Under the pieces are notes generated by a model that had not been told where the DNA came from, did not search any database, and was given only the letters and a program-made list of their open reading frames with translations. DNA of 64,000 nt from Hydrocarboniclastica marina (GTDB lineage: Bacteria; Pseudomonadota; Gammaproteobacteria; Pseudomonadales; Oleiphilaceae), in assembly GCF_004851605.1 (NCBI RefSeq), contig NZ_CP031093.1:3286692-3350691 (forward strand), read 5' to 3'. Position 1 is the first letter of the stretch. Every line of letters begins with the position of its first letter. Shown here in pieces: positions 51,201 through 60,901 of the stretch. The translations under genes and the position numbers were made by a program.

Positions 51201-54200
51201 TCAATTGCTGGTGCGCGGCAGCCTCGGATAGGCCAGAAGCTGTTCGAACTCATGTTCAGGTACGGCTGGGGAGAACAGGTAACCCTGGCCGTAATCGCAT
51301 CCGGCCGAAGCGAGAATATCCATCTGCTCGCGGGTTTCGATCCCTTCGGCGATAACCTTCAGCCCCAGTTTGTGAGCCATGATGATGATGGTCTCGGCGA
51401 TTGTGCGTGCACTGGCATCAGTAATATCACTGACAAAGGAGCGGTCGATCTTGAGGTAGTCGATATGAAATTTTTTCAGATAGGCCATTGAAGAATAGCC
51501 GGTTCCGAAGTCATCTATGGCCACCTGTATGCCCGCGTCGCGATACTCCAACAGGCGATCTGCCACTGAATGAGAGGCGTGTAGCAGAACCCCTTCGGTA
51601 ATTTCCACCGAAATACAGTGGCCCGGCACGTCCAGATCCTTGAGGAAACCTGGCCATTCCTGCTGACTCGTCCGGGGCCTGAACTGCAGCGGAGACTTGT
51701 TAACGCTGATCTGGAAGCCACTGGCCAGAAGGCCTTCCCATCGTTTCGCACAGGTCGCGGCTTCTGTAAAAACCCAGTCACCGATCTCCGAGATCAGCCC
51801 TGACTCTTCAGCCAGCGGGATAAACTGCGAGGGCTCGACCAGGCCGAAGATCGGGTGATTCCAGCGCAGCAGGGCCTCAGCCTTGCGGATACCGCAGTCC
51901 CGCAGGCAGACAATGGGCTGGTAGTATACCTCCAGCTGGTTTTCCTGCAGGGCATCCCGGAGTTCAGCGGCAAGCCGCAGGCGCAGATGGGCCTTTTCAT
52001 CCATCTCATGGGTGAAGTAGCTGAACTGGTTCTTGCCGGCCTGCTTGGCGGCGTACATCGCCTGGTCGGCTTTGCGAATCAACTCCTGGGACGTGGACGC
52101 GTCATCCGGGAACACGGTAATGCCAACACTGCCGGTAACATGAGCGGCTTCCTTGCCCAGGTAAAAAGTTTGGCTTAGCGCCGTAACGATTTTCTGCGCC
52201 ACTTTCTCTGCAACGCTGGCATCCTCGAGTTCACCCAGGATCACGGTAAACTCGTCACCGCCGAGTCGCGCCACGGTATCGGAATGACGCACGCACTGCT
52301 CCAGCCGACGTGCCGCTTCCTGCAGCAGCTGATCGCCAACGTCATGCCCGAGTCGGTCATTAACCTGTTTGAAGCCATCCAGGTCAATAAAGAGCAGGCC
52401 CAACTGGTAGCGGCCGCGGTAGGCCTTCTTGACCTCCTGCCCGAGCCTGTCCCGGAACAGGCGTCGGTTAGGCAGTCGCGTCAGCGGACAGAAGTTGGCA
52501 TGTTCCCAGACCCGTTTTTCGGCCTGCTTGCGCTCGGTGATGTCCCGTATGAGAATCTGGACTGCTTTCTTGCCCTCCAGCACAACCGGGGCTGCTGAGA
52601 CTTCCAGATCTACCGGCTTGCCGTCCACCCTGCGCCAGCGCTCCTCAAGCAGAGGGGCAGGCTTGTCGCTCTCCAGCAAGCGTCCAATCCGAAGCTGGAC
52701 CAGCTCACGGTAGCGGTCGTCAACGAACTGCAATGCGGCCACCCCGATCAGATCTTCGGCCGACCGCGCACCCATAATTCGAGCCGCAGCCGCATTGGCA
52801 TACTGAATCGCATCGTCCGCCTGGACCAATATGCCATCCGGACTGAGGTCAGCCAGGGCCCGGTAACGCCCCTCACTGGCTCGCAAGGCTTCCTCTGCGG
52901 CAACGCGCTCGCTGAGGTCAACAGTCACCGCTAGCACGCCATAGGCTTCGCCCCCGGCATCCTCAAGCCGGGTAAGGCTACTGCGGGACCAGATCACCTC
53001 GCCGTTTGGTCGGACATAGCGCTTGTCTATGGACGTAGCGTTCCCAGACGCGAGCACGTTGCCGAAAGTTTCCAGGCTGTGGGCTACATCATCCGGGTGG
53101 GTGACGTCGGGAATACCGACTGTACGCATGACTTCCGGGCTGCGACCGACGATTCGACAGAGTTCGTCATTGACGCGAAGAACCTCGCCCGCCAGGGAGA
53201 TCTCACTCAGGCCAACCGGCGCCCGGGCGAACAGGGCATCCATGCGAGCCTCACTCTGGCGTAACCGCTGTTCAGTGGCGCGCTGATCAAGCGCATTGCC
53301 CGCAGCCTGAGCCAATGCCTCCAACAAGGCTACCTGCTCGGGCTCCGGGCATCGCGGCTCCGACCAGTAGGCGCCGATCGCGCCGGTGGGTTCGTGCGTG
53401 TCGAGCGGTACCATGACGATGCTGCGAACAAAGGTCGGCTTGTATAGCTCCAGAGGAACGCGCGGGTCATCAAAGACACTCTCGACGATCGCCGTTTCCC
53501 GCCTGCTGATTGACCAACCGGAGATGCAGGAAATGGAGGGGAAACGGCGGCCCTGCCAGAGCGGGCCAAGCGGAGAATCTTCGCTGACATAATGGCACTG
53601 GTCGCCATCCTTGAGCACTAGCGAAATCCCGTCTGCGCCTGTCAGTTCCCTGGCCGAGCTGCGTACGACTTCCATAATCTCCGATTGATGACTGGCGGCA
53701 GTGACACGCGCCAGCGCCTGGGCAAGCAGGCGGAAGCGATGGCTGCTGGTCGACTGCATTGTCTGGCTCGCCTGGCGTTTCTGGACCTGTTCGGTCACAT
53801 CAAAACCGTGGCCCAGTATGCGCGCGCAGCTCCCGTCCTGTTCAAACAGGGGGTGGTAGCATATATCGATATAAAGGTGCTGGGTCTCCCCGGCTGATGT
53901 TTTCACCGTAATCGGAAACTCGCCGCCGACATAGGGCTCGCCGGAATCCAGGACTGCTCGGAGGATTTCCCCGAGGCCGCTGGCGGCCATACCCGGCAAT
54001 ACATCCAGCACAGGCATGCCCTGGAGATCATCGCAGCCGGCTAACCGTCGGAAGGCCTCGTTAGCGAATTCAATCGTGAAGTTGTTACCCTGAAGTATGT
54101 GCAGGAAGGAAGGCGCAAGCTCGAAGACCTCTTCGAGTAAACCCAGGCGATGCTGGCTGAGCTGGCTGATAAGCCCGTCGCGTTCTTTTTGTAGCTCACG

Positions 54201-54677
54201 CGTCCGGACCCTTTCGGTGGTCTCTTCGGCAGTGACCAGAATCGCGTTGCACTCCAGGTTCGGCACCGCGCTGTAGGTCAACGTGAAAAAGGCTTCTTCG
54301 GAAGCACCGTCGCGCTCAAGGGTGAGAGCTTTGTCGCTGAAACTGAAGGACTTGCCTTCCCCTAGCACGGCTTCGTAGAGGGGACGATTGAAATCCCAGA
54401 CTTCAGGCCAGCAGTCGCGGGTCGGCTGGCCGAGCGCCGCCGGATGCCTGTTGCCCAGAACCCGTCGATAGGGATCGTTATAAATCTGAACCAGATCGCG
54501 CCCGCAGAGCAATACTGCTGGCACTGGTAGCTCCAGCAAAATATCCACGGCTGCCCGCATGGCTTCGGACCATGTCCCGATTCGACCCAGCCCCGCTTTT
54601 GTCCAGTCATGCTGGCGAATCAGGGCCGCCATTGTGCACTCAGCCCGAGGCCAATCAGACTGTCCGTTGTCACCCAT
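51201..54677 (-). CDS. Multi-PAS/GAF GGDEF-EAL c-di-GMP protein
   Basis: A soluble protein of 1,158 residues. Order: N-terminal PAS-like domain (about 25-145), PAS (175-295), GAF (305-460), PAS (465-590), PAS (595-715), GGDEF (about 725-890) with GGDEFTVIL, and EAL (about 905-1150) with EALLRWNHP, ISVNKSP and DDFGTGYSS, so both synthesis and breakdown sites look intact. No membrane segment. I use ATG 54677, where GGGAGG sits seven bases upstream; the frame opens at 54716. It probably links redox, light or ligand sensing to c-di-GMP; the signal is unknown. Confidence 0.92.
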   Translation of the reverse strand: MGDNGQSDWPRAECTMAALIRQHDWTKAGLGRIGTWSEAMRAAVDILLELPVPAVLLCGRDLVQIYNDPYRRVLGNRHPAALGQPTRDCWPEVWDFNRPLYEAVLGEGKSFSFSDKALTLERDGASEEAFFTLTYSAVPNLECNAILVTAEETTERVRTRELQKERDGLISQLSQHRLGLLEEVFELAPSFLHILQGNNFTIEFANEAFRRLAGCDDLQGMPVLDVLPGMAASGLGEILRAVLDSGEPYVGGEFPITVKTSAGETQHLYIDICYHPLFEQDGSCARILGHGFDVTEQVQKRQASQTMQSTSSHRFRLLAQALARVTAASHQSEIMEVVRSSARELTGADGISLVLKDGDQCHYVSEDSPLGPLWQGRRFPSISCISGWSISRRETAIVESVFDDPRVPLELYKPTFVRSIVMVPLDTHEPTGAIGAYWSEPRCPEPEQVALLEALAQAAGNALDQRATEQRLRQSEARMDALFARAPVGLSEISLAGEVLRVNDELCRIVGRSPEVMRTVGIPDVTHPDDVAHSLETFGNVLASGNATSIDKRYVRPNGEVIWSRSSLTRLEDAGGEAYGVLAVTVDLSERVAAEEALRASEGRYRALADLSPDGILVQADDAIQYANAAAARIMGARSAEDLIGVAALQFVDDRYRELVQLRIGRLLESDKPAPLLEERWRRVDGKPVDLEVSAAPVVLEGKKAVQILIRDITERKQAEKRVWEHANFCPLTRLPNRRLFRDRLGQEVKKAYRGRYQLGLLFIDLDGFKQVNDRLGHDVGDQLLQEAARRLEQCVRHSDTVARLGGDEFTVILGELEDASVAEKVAQKIVTALSQTFYLGKEAAHVTGSVGITVFPDDASTSQELIRKADQAMYAAKQAGKNQFSYFTHEMDEKAHLRLRLAAELRDALQENQLEVYYQPIVCLRDCGIRKAEALLRWNHPIFGLVEPSQFIPLAEESGLISEIGDWVFTEAATCAKRWEGLLASGFQISVNKSPLQFRPRTSQQEWPGFLKDLDVPGHCISVEITEGVLLHASHSVADRLLEYRDAGIQVAIDDFGTGYSSMAYLKKFHIDYLKIDRSFVSDITDASARTIAETIIIMAHKLGLKVIAEGIETREQMDILASAGCDYGQGYLFSPAVPEHEFEQLLAYPRLPRTSN

Positions 54678-54801
54678 ATCGCGCCTCCCCTGCGCAGACA
54701 TGATCGTACGGCTCACTGTCGGCTCAATTATTGTTGTGGTAATGAACCATCAGGCTGACAGAACAAGCGCAGCACGTCCACAAACACGAGCCGGGGGCCG
54801 G

Positions 54802-55560
54802 TCAGGCTTCGACCGGCTGCCACTGGAAGCCCAGGCGCTCGACAGACTTTGTCAGCGCGGCGAGCGCTTCAGCAACCAGCCGCGGTTCACCCCTGAGCCC
54901 CAGTTCCAGCTGGAAACGGCTGGCGTCCGCATGGGGCAAACAGGACATACGCAGCGCCGGATAGCGCGCCACAAAATCTTCCATCAGCGGAATAATCTGA
55001 CTCTCCCTGGCATCGAAAAGAGTGATCATGCGCTCGACCCGGCCGCCGGGCGCGTGATGCCGGGCATATTTTTGATCCAGAACCCACTCGATCATGGGCC
55101 AGGCCATGCTGGGAAAGCCTGGCACAAAGTGGTGCTGTCGAAACGAAAAACCGGGCACGCGATTGACCGGATTGGGGATGAGCTCGGCGCCCACCGGGAA
55201 CTCCACCAGTCGCCGGCGCTGGGGCGTTACTTCAGCGCCAAACTGAGCGTCCAGTTCGGCCAGGCCTTCCTGATGAAAAGCCAGTTCGACCCCAGCGGCC
55301 TCGGCGGCGCACTGACGGGTCCGGTCGTCTGGCGTGGCCCCTATGCCGCCAAAACTGAACGCGGGCACCGACCCGGCGAATGTCTCGCGCAAGGTCTGGC
55401 GCAACAGGTCTGCGTCGTCGCCCACCAGCCTGACCCACGCCAGCTCAAGCCCTCGCTTGTCCAGTTGTTCGATCAGGTTTGGCAGGTGCTTGTCCTGGCG
55501 TTTGCCAGAAAGGATTTCGTCGCCGATGATGATGGCGCCAAAACGGCTGTAATCGACCAT
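54802..55560 (-). CDS. CinA-like MoaB/Mog-domain protein
   Basis: A 252-residue protein with an N-terminal molybdopterin-binding-like domain: GAIIIGDEILSGKRQDKHL and FGGIGATPDDRTR are the competence/damage-inducible protein A signatures. The C-terminal amidohydrolase half of full CinA is missing, so it is the short form. Its exact reaction is unknown; some relatives hydrolyse ADP-ribose or NMN. AGGGA lies six bases before the ATG at 55560; the frame extends to 55605 without a ribosome site. Confidence 0.87.
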   Translation of the reverse strand: MVDYSRFGAIIIGDEILSGKRQDKHLPNLIEQLDKRGLELAWVRLVGDDADLLRQTLRETFAGSVPAFSFGGIGATPDDRTRQCAAEAAGVELAFHQEGLAELDAQFGAEVTPQRRRLVEFPVGAELIPNPVNRVPGFSFRQHHFVPGFPSMAWPMIEWVLDQKYARHHAPGGRVERMITLFDARESQIIPLMEDFVARYPALRMSCLPHADASRFQLELGLRGEPRLVAEALAALTKSVERLGFQWQPVEA

Positions 55561-55684
55561 TGCTGTTCCCTGTTCGAATCCGGCTTTGTTACAGTGAAAC
55601 TGCATTCAGATTTCAGGAGAGTTTGCCAAAAAGCCCGATCTGAGTCACGCGGCCAGCTCAAGGGGATAAGACGAGACGGACCGG

Positions 55685-56641
55685 CTAGCCAGGCGAGACT
55701 TCCTCTCTCAGACCACTACGGATGGCTTCACTGATCAACCACCGGCGCAACGTACGAATGCCCGGTTCGGCGCGCCGGCTGGACTTATACGCGAAATAAA
55801 AAGTGTCGCCGGTCTCGAATGCATGGCATGGCACCCTGACGAAATCTCCCGCGTCACTGCGATTACTGAGCATATAGTCATTGGTGAGGCTGATGCCCTG
55901 GTGGAAGCGCGCTGCCTCCAGCGCCAGCAGCATATGGCTGAAGTGCTGTACCCGGGCAGATGAAGGAATGGACTGGCCGACCGCACCGTACCAGGCTTCC
56001 CAGTCACCGGCGTGCCGCCCGAAAATACTGTGGGTGGACAAGAGCGGATAGGCCGCAAGCTGATCGGCGGAAACGGCCGAGTCGCCCGCCGAGGGGTCGT
56101 CGTTCAGGTTCAAATCCCGGCTGAGTGTTTGCCAGAACTGCCTGCTACACACCGGGAACAGGCTCTCGTGGTAGAGCACGTCGTAACTGAACGCCTTCAG
56201 CTGACTGTTGAGCGTGATGAAACAGTCGGCCACGCGGTCAGAAAGCACCGGCGACTCGCTCGTCATCTCGACGACAAGCTCCAGTCCGGGATGGTTGCGC
56301 TGCAGATCGGGCAACCGGGGCACCAGCCAGCGCACCGCGAATGAGCTGAAAACCGAAAGACGCAGCTGCGATTCCTCGCGTCCCAGCACTTGTCCGCTGA
56401 CACGCTCGATCTGCAACAAGGCCGAGGTAATGCCTTCGAGGTAGATCTTCCCTTCTTCCGTTAGCGCCAGGTATCGTCCGTTCCGCTCGAAGAGCTTCTC
56501 GCCCAGATAGTGCTCGAGCCCCTTAATCTGATGGCTCACCGCGCTCTGGCTGACGTTCAGCTCCTCCCCGGCACGGGAAAAACTGTTCAGCCGGGCCACG
56601 GCTTCAAAGACGGGCAAGGCGTTAAGGGGAGGAAGTTTCAC
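55685..56641 (-). CDS. LysR-family transcriptional regulator, GcvA-like
   Basis: A 318-residue DNA-binding regulator. The helix-turn-helix is in residues 18-40 (FSRAGEELNVSQSAVSHQIKGLEHYLG), and the effector domain starts near 90. The start MKLPPLNALPVFEAVARLNSF is the GcvA/AmpR-like pattern. GTG start at 56641 with little ribosome site. It is divergent from a DMT transporter gene with 87 AT-rich bases between, the usual layout where a LysR protein controls its neighbour. Inducer unknown. Confidence 0.9.
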   Translation of the reverse strand: MKLPPLNALPVFEAVARLNSFSRAGEELNVSQSAVSHQIKGLEHYLGEKLFERNGRYLALTEEGKIYLEGITSALLQIERVSGQVLGREESQLRLSVFSSFAVRWLVPRLPDLQRNHPGLELVVEMTSESPVLSDRVADCFITLNSQLKAFSYDVLYHESLFPVCSRQFWQTLSRDLNLNDDPSAGDSAVSADQLAAYPLLSTHSIFGRHAGDWEAWYGAVGQSIPSSARVQHFSHMLLALEAARFHQGISLTNDYMLSNRSDAGDFVRVPCHAFETGDTFYFAYKSSRRAEPGIRTLRRWLISEAIRSGLREEVSPG

Positions 56642-56728
56642 TATTATTTTTTCTCATAGAGGACAGCAAAACATCATTTTATATCATGCATAAGAATTCC
56701 TACACTGCCCCTGTCACGTCACACCCGA

Positions 56729-57667
56729 ATGAGTTGCAGCATGTCAGGAAAAACCGTCAACAGCGCTATCCTTCTACTGGTCATCGGCAATGCCCTGGCC
56801 CTGGTTTCGGACGTCTTCATCAAGCTGCTGGAGCCAGGCGCGCCGGTCTTTCAGTTTGCCTTCCTCCGCGGTGTGCTGACCTTCGCCATGCTCATTCCCT
56901 TCTGGTCCCAGTTCAATCGCCAGCATCTGTTTGAGGGCCTGGGCATCCATGCGCTGCGCGCTCATATCCATCTCGCCGGTATTGTCTGCATGGTCATCGC
57001 GCTGGTCAGCCTGCCCCTGGCCACTGCGAACGCGGTATTTTACGGCGCGCCCATCATGGTCATGCTGCTGGCAGTGGTTCTGTTCCGGGAAAAGCTCACG
57101 CCTCTGAGCGTGGTCGCGGTGATAAGTGGTTTTGCCGGTATTGTCGTGATTCTCCGGCCCGTCGAATTTGGTTGGGGCGCCATTGCGGCCGTGGCCGCAG
57201 CGGCAACCCTGGCGCTCAATGCGGTATTGGTCCGCAAGCTGCCAAAGTCGCAACCGACGGTGCACAAGCTGTTTCTCAATTACCTGTTGGTCCTGCCCGC
57301 CGGGCTGGCCCTTACTGTTATCGAAGGAGCCGCCTGGGACCCGGCCATACTGATCAGTGCAATCGGCTCGGCGGTTTTCATTCTGGGCTATAACATCACC
57401 GTGCTATTGGCCTACCAGCAGGTAGACGCCAATCAGGTGACAAGCGCTGAATACACCGGTTTGATCTGGGCGGTTCTGATCGGCTGGATCGGCTTTGGCG
57501 AAATACCGGATCTCTGGTTTGCCCTTGGCAGTACCATGATCGTGGTTCCGCTGGTTCTTATCGGGCTGCGCCACCGCAACCCGCCGTCCGCCGGTGTACG
57601 TTTGTTCGCCAGGACAAAACAAATGACCAGCGCCGCGGAGCACAAAAGCGCAGGTCAAACTACATAG
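56729..57667 (+). CDS. EamA-family transporter next to LysR
   Basis: A 312-residue inner-membrane protein with ten hydrophobic segments in two EamA repeats and a polar tail of about 35 residues. The second repeat contains QVTSAEYTGLIWAVLIGWIGFGE. It most likely exports a small metabolite under control of the divergent LysR regulator. Start at 56729 or 56741; neither has a good ribosome site. Confidence 0.86.
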   Translation: MSCSMSGKTVNSAILLLVIGNALALVSDVFIKLLEPGAPVFQFAFLRGVLTFAMLIPFWSQFNRQHLFEGLGIHALRAHIHLAGIVCMVIALVSLPLATANAVFYGAPIMVMLLAVVLFREKLTPLSVVAVISGFAGIVVILRPVEFGWGAIAAVAAAATLALNAVLVRKLPKSQPTVHKLFLNYLLVLPAGLALTVIEGAAWDPAILISAIGSAVFILGYNITVLLAYQQVDANQVTSAEYTGLIWAVLIGWIGFGEIPDLWFALGSTMIVVPLVLIGLRHRNPPSAGVRLFARTKQMTSAAEHKSAGQTT

Positions 57668-57696
57668 ACCGGGATAACTGCCTTTTTAAACCTTTA

Positions 57697-58509
57697 TCAG
57701 AGTACGACCGGCGGGCAATTGGCGGGGGACACTGCCCGGTAAAGCTCCCGCGCCGGCGCCATACCCGCCTCCAGCAGCTTGATACGGGACTCGTTGGCCG
57801 GGTGGGTTGAGAGGAATTCAGGCGGCTGGCCACCACCGAGCGCGGCCATGTTACGCCATAACTGTACGCTCTGATCCGGCTCAAAACCTGCAGCGGCCAT
57901 CAACCCAAGCCCCATGACATCGGCCTCACGCTCGTGGGCGCGGCTGAAGGGTAGACTGATGCCCAACTGGCTACCGATGCCCAGGGCCTGCAATAGTTGC
58001 TGCTGACCCATCTCGCCCTCACTCAGAAAACCGACGACATACAGCACCGACTCAATGCCCAACTGCTGGGTCATGCGTTCGTTGCCGTGGTCAGCCAGTA
58101 CATGCCCTACTTCGTGCCCGATTACTGCCGCCAGCTGTGCAGGTGAGGCGGCGACCTCAAGCATGCCGGTATTCACTCCGATCTTCCCCCCGGGGAGCGC
58201 AAAGGCATTCGGCGCAGGATTGAGGAATACCGCCACCTCCCAATCGTCGGGCATCAGCTCGGGCGGGAATTCGTCGCGGGCGGCCGCGATGACTTTGCCG
58301 GCTATGCACTGTACCGCAGCGTTAATGCCCGGGTCAGTGACCAGCGGTTGGCTACGCTTCAGCTCGGCAAACGCTTTCCGGCCCATGTCAGCCATGACGG
58401 TGTCGGGCAGCAATGCCAGCTGATCACGCCCTGTCGGTGATTCCTGGCACGCGGCCAGCCCCAACCAGGTCAGCACGACCAGCAGGGTTTTAATGCAGAG
58501 TTTCGTCAT
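57697..58509 (-). CDS. M48-family zinc metallopeptidase lipoprotein
   Basis: A 270-residue lipoprotein protease. The lipobox is LAAC with Cys21; the residue after Cys is Gln, so outer-membrane location is likely. The zinc site is HEVGH (His132, Glu133, His136), and the third ligand Glu lies in AHEREADVMG. It resembles LoiP/YcaL-type quality-control proteases of the envelope. The ATG overlaps the stop of the MBL-fold gene by four bases (ATGA), so translation is coupled. It converges with the EamA transporter. Confidence 0.92.
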   Translation of the reverse strand: MTKLCIKTLLVVLTWLGLAACQESPTGRDQLALLPDTVMADMGRKAFAELKRSQPLVTDPGINAAVQCIAGKVIAAARDEFPPELMPDDWEVAVFLNPAPNAFALPGGKIGVNTGMLEVAASPAQLAAVIGHEVGHVLADHGNERMTQQLGIESVLYVVGFLSEGEMGQQQLLQALGIGSQLGISLPFSRAHEREADVMGLGLMAAAGFEPDQSVQLWRNMAALGGGQPPEFLSTHPANESRIKLLEAGMAPARELYRAVSPANCPPVVL

Positions 58510-59489
58510 TTGGCCGCAGGCATCGGACTGTATTCAACCGGCACCCAGCTGTACCCCCGATTCTCGGGACGCACATGGCCCAGACCCGGGAAGGGCAGAT
58601 GCGCCCCGGCAATCCAGAGCTTGTCTGCTGCGGCCTCTGCCAGAACCCGCTGCCGGGTCTCGATCGCCTGTGGCTCGTCCACGTCGAACTCGATACTGAC
58701 CTCGGGACGGGCAAACTGGACCGCATGAGAATGAATAATATCGCCCCAGACCAGCAGGCTCTGGTCGCCGGACTCAAACAGATAGCTGACATGCCCGGGC
58801 GTATGGCCGGGCGTTGACACGACTTTTACGCCCGGGATCAAGGTTTCCCCGACCTCAAAAGTTTCGAAACGATCTATCTCTTTGTACGGCGCCACCGCAT
58901 CCCGCGACATGGTAAAGAAGGCTTTGCTGTCCTCTGGCGCCTTTTTGGCTGCCTCCGGGTTCAGCCAGAAACCGGCTTCTGCTTTGGTGACCCGAACCCG
59001 TGCATTGGAAAAAGCCGCTTTCCCGTCGGAGCCGACCAAGCCACAGCTATGGTCTGGATGCAGGTGCGTCAACAGTACGAGATCGACATCCTCGGCGCGG
59101 TAGCCGGACGCTTCAATGTTGGGCAGGATATGCCCCAGACCCGAGCCGAAACACTGGGCCGCTCCCGCATCAACCAGAACCAGATGCTTGCCCGTATGCA
59201 CCAGGTAGGCGTTCACCGCTGTCTGGACCCCGTCGTTCGACTTGTTAAACATCCGTGCCAGCAGCGCCTGGACATCATCCGCTGAAACGCCCTTGAGCAA
59301 CGCGGGGTCCAGATTCACAGCGCCATCATAGAGGGCTGTCACTTCGAAATCCCCCAGCGCCATCCGATAGAATCCCGGTGCCTGGTCTCGTTGCTGAGCC
59401 GGCGGTGCTGCGTGCAAAGACGCGGAGCCCAAACCCAGCAGGAAAAACAACCCCAGCAGATAACGCCCTGCTATCACCTTAATGTGCAT
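58506..59489 (-). CDS. Exported MBL-fold metallo-hydrolase
   Basis: A 327-residue exported protein with signal peptide to about LHAAPP. The metal motif is THLHPDHS (HxHxDH), with later ligands in STPGHTPGH and GDIIHSH, so the two-zinc site looks complete. The segment MALGDFEVTALYDG fits the periplasmic MBL group often annotated as lactonase-like or quorum-quenching-like hydrolases, but no substrate is known. ATG 59489 has AGGAG seven bases upstream. It is first in a coupled pair with the M48 protease. Confidence 0.9.
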   Translation of the reverse strand: MHIKVIAGRYLLGLFFLLGLGSASLHAAPPAQQRDQAPGFYRMALGDFEVTALYDGAVNLDPALLKGVSADDVQALLARMFNKSNDGVQTAVNAYLVHTGKHLVLVDAGAAQCFGSGLGHILPNIEASGYRAEDVDLVLLTHLHPDHSCGLVGSDGKAAFSNARVRVTKAEAGFWLNPEAAKKAPEDSKAFFTMSRDAVAPYKEIDRFETFEVGETLIPGVKVVSTPGHTPGHVSYLFESGDQSLLVWGDIIHSHAVQFARPEVSIEFDVDEPQAIETRQRVLAEAAADKLWIAGAHLPFPGLGHVRPENRGYSWVPVEYSPMPAAK

Positions 59490-59635
59490 TCGAAACTCCT
59501 GTAGAAGATTAGCGCCCCAGCAGCCCCGGAATTGTGGCCCAAAGCCTGGCCAAACAAAAGCACTGCCCATAGCCACGCTGATCCGGCGAAAATGAACAGT
59601 AGCGCCGTCCTATGGCATGATAATTTCTTATTCGA

Positions 59636-59695
59636 CTATTCACTCAGCTATTCACCCAACTATTCACTCAACTATTCACTCAACTATTCACTCAA
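59636..59695 (+). repeat. 12-bp tandem repeat, five units, before a start codon
   Basis: CTATTCACTCAG, CTATTCACCCAA, then three identical CTATTCACTCAA units, followed by CTACC. It ends 20 bases before the thioesterase ATG. The reading frame stays open through it, where it would code for NYSL repeats. Confidence 0.9.
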
Positions 59696-59714
59696 CTACC
59701 GGCAGCGTGGACCC

Positions 59715-60212
59715 ATGAACGCAAAAGCAGCAAAGCCCGTATCGGCGTCAGCCATCGACAACCACGTCTACAAGGTCTTCCCCAACGACATGAACGCCCA
59801 CAACACGGTATTTGGGGGCATGATTGTCGCCAAGTGTGATCGCCTGGCTCTGGTGGTCGCCGAGCGCCATTCCGGCCACGTCTGCGTGACCGCATCCGTC
59901 GACTCCATCCACTTCCGCGCGCCGGCCAAGGGCAACGACACGCTGCTGTTCAACCTCTCGCTTAACCGCAGCTGGAGCTCCTCCATGGAGATAGGCGCCA
60001 GCGTTATCGCCGAGAACAGCTACACCGGAGACGTGCGCCACATTCTGTCCGCGTATTTCACGTTCGTGGCACTGGATTCGGACGATAAGCCGGTGCCGGT
60101 GTCGCCGGTCCTGCCGGAGACTGACGACCAACAGCGACGATTCGACAATGCCGAGATTCGCCGTGAGGCCCGGTTGGCTATGCGCGGGTCTCTCAGACGC
60201 AGCGCTGAGTAG
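59715..60212 (+). CDS. Hotdog-fold acyl-CoA thioesterase, YciA-like
   Basis: A 165-residue cytoplasmic enzyme that hydrolyses acyl-CoA. The hotdog helix region is NDMNAHNTVFGGMIVAKCDRLA, with the catalytic-type Asn/Asp position in it; TASVDSIHFRAPAKGND and HILSAYFTFVALDSD continue the sheet. The start at 59715 matches the family. The frame remains open upstream through a 12-bp repeat to an ATG at 59592, so a longer form with an N-terminal (NYSL)n extension is possible. Neither start has a strong ribosome site. Confidence 0.85.
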   Translation: MNAKAAKPVSASAIDNHVYKVFPNDMNAHNTVFGGMIVAKCDRLALVVAERHSGHVCVTASVDSIHFRAPAKGNDTLLFNLSLNRSWSSSMEIGASVIAENSYTGDVRHILSAYFTFVALDSDDKPVPVSPVLPETDDQQRRFDNAEIRREARLAMRGSLRRSAE

Positions 60213-60240
60213 TGTGGCCCGGATCGGGAGGGAGATTCCG

Positions 60241-60876
60241 ATGAGCGGCCGACTCGCCTCAACCGCCCGTATGGCCGCGCTGGCGCTGTTTGGCTTCGTG
60301 CCTCCGGTCACGGCGGGGGTAGAGTTGAGCCCTATTGTGGGTTTCAGGATGGGGGGCGAGTTCGATATCGAGAACCGCGAGGACAGCAGCCGGGACGAGC
60401 TGGACCTGAAAGACAGCGCCAGCCAGGGCTTCATCCTGAATGTCGACCTGGACGAGCGCGGCAAGCAGGCTGAGCTCTATTTTGCCCGGCAGGACACCAC
60501 CGCGACCGCTTCGGATTCATTGCTCACGCCCAACCGTGCAGCCGTAGACCTCGTCATCTACCAGCTGCAGTTCGGCGGCCTTTACTTTCCTGGCGGCACC
60601 ACGACCGGAGGCTTTGTCTCAGGCGTGGCCGGTGTCACGCGGCTGGACCCCAAACCTGGCGGTCTGGATGCCCACCACCGGGCGGCCCTTTCGCTGGGGG
60701 GCGGTTACAAATTTGCGCTGGCCCCCAATCTACTGCTCAGGGTGGATCTCCGGGGCATTTATACGGCCCTCGACAGCGGCGGTGCGATCTTCTGTTCCGG
60801 CGGCTGTAGCGCGCGGTTTGAAAGCAACGGCTATTTCCAGGCCGAGGCGTCGGCAGGGCTGGCACTGAGGTTCTAA
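60241..60876 (+). CDS. Small outer-membrane beta-barrel protein
   Basis: A 211-residue precursor. The signal peptide ends at about VTAGVEL; the mature part has amphipathic strands (LELSPIVGFRMGG-like start, DLVIYQLQFGGLYFPGG, RAALSLGGGYKFALAPNLLLRVDLRGIYTAL) and ends LALRF with a terminal Phe. A Cys pair in FCSGGCSARF may form a disulfide in a loop. It is probably an eight-stranded barrel of the OmpW/OmpA-like size class. GGGAGGGAG precedes the ATG. It begins 28 bases after the thioesterase and may be co-transcribed. Function unknown. Confidence 0.82.
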   Translation: MSGRLASTARMAALALFGFVPPVTAGVELSPIVGFRMGGEFDIENREDSSRDELDLKDSASQGFILNVDLDERGKQAELYFARQDTTATASDSLLTPNRAAVDLVIYQLQFGGLYFPGGTTTGGFVSGVAGVTRLDPKPGGLDAHHRAALSLGGGYKFALAPNLLLRVDLRGIYTALDSGGAIFCSGGCSARFESNGYFQAEASAGLALRF

Positions 60877-60901
60877 GAGCGAGGCTGGGAATGGCCCTGC
60901 T

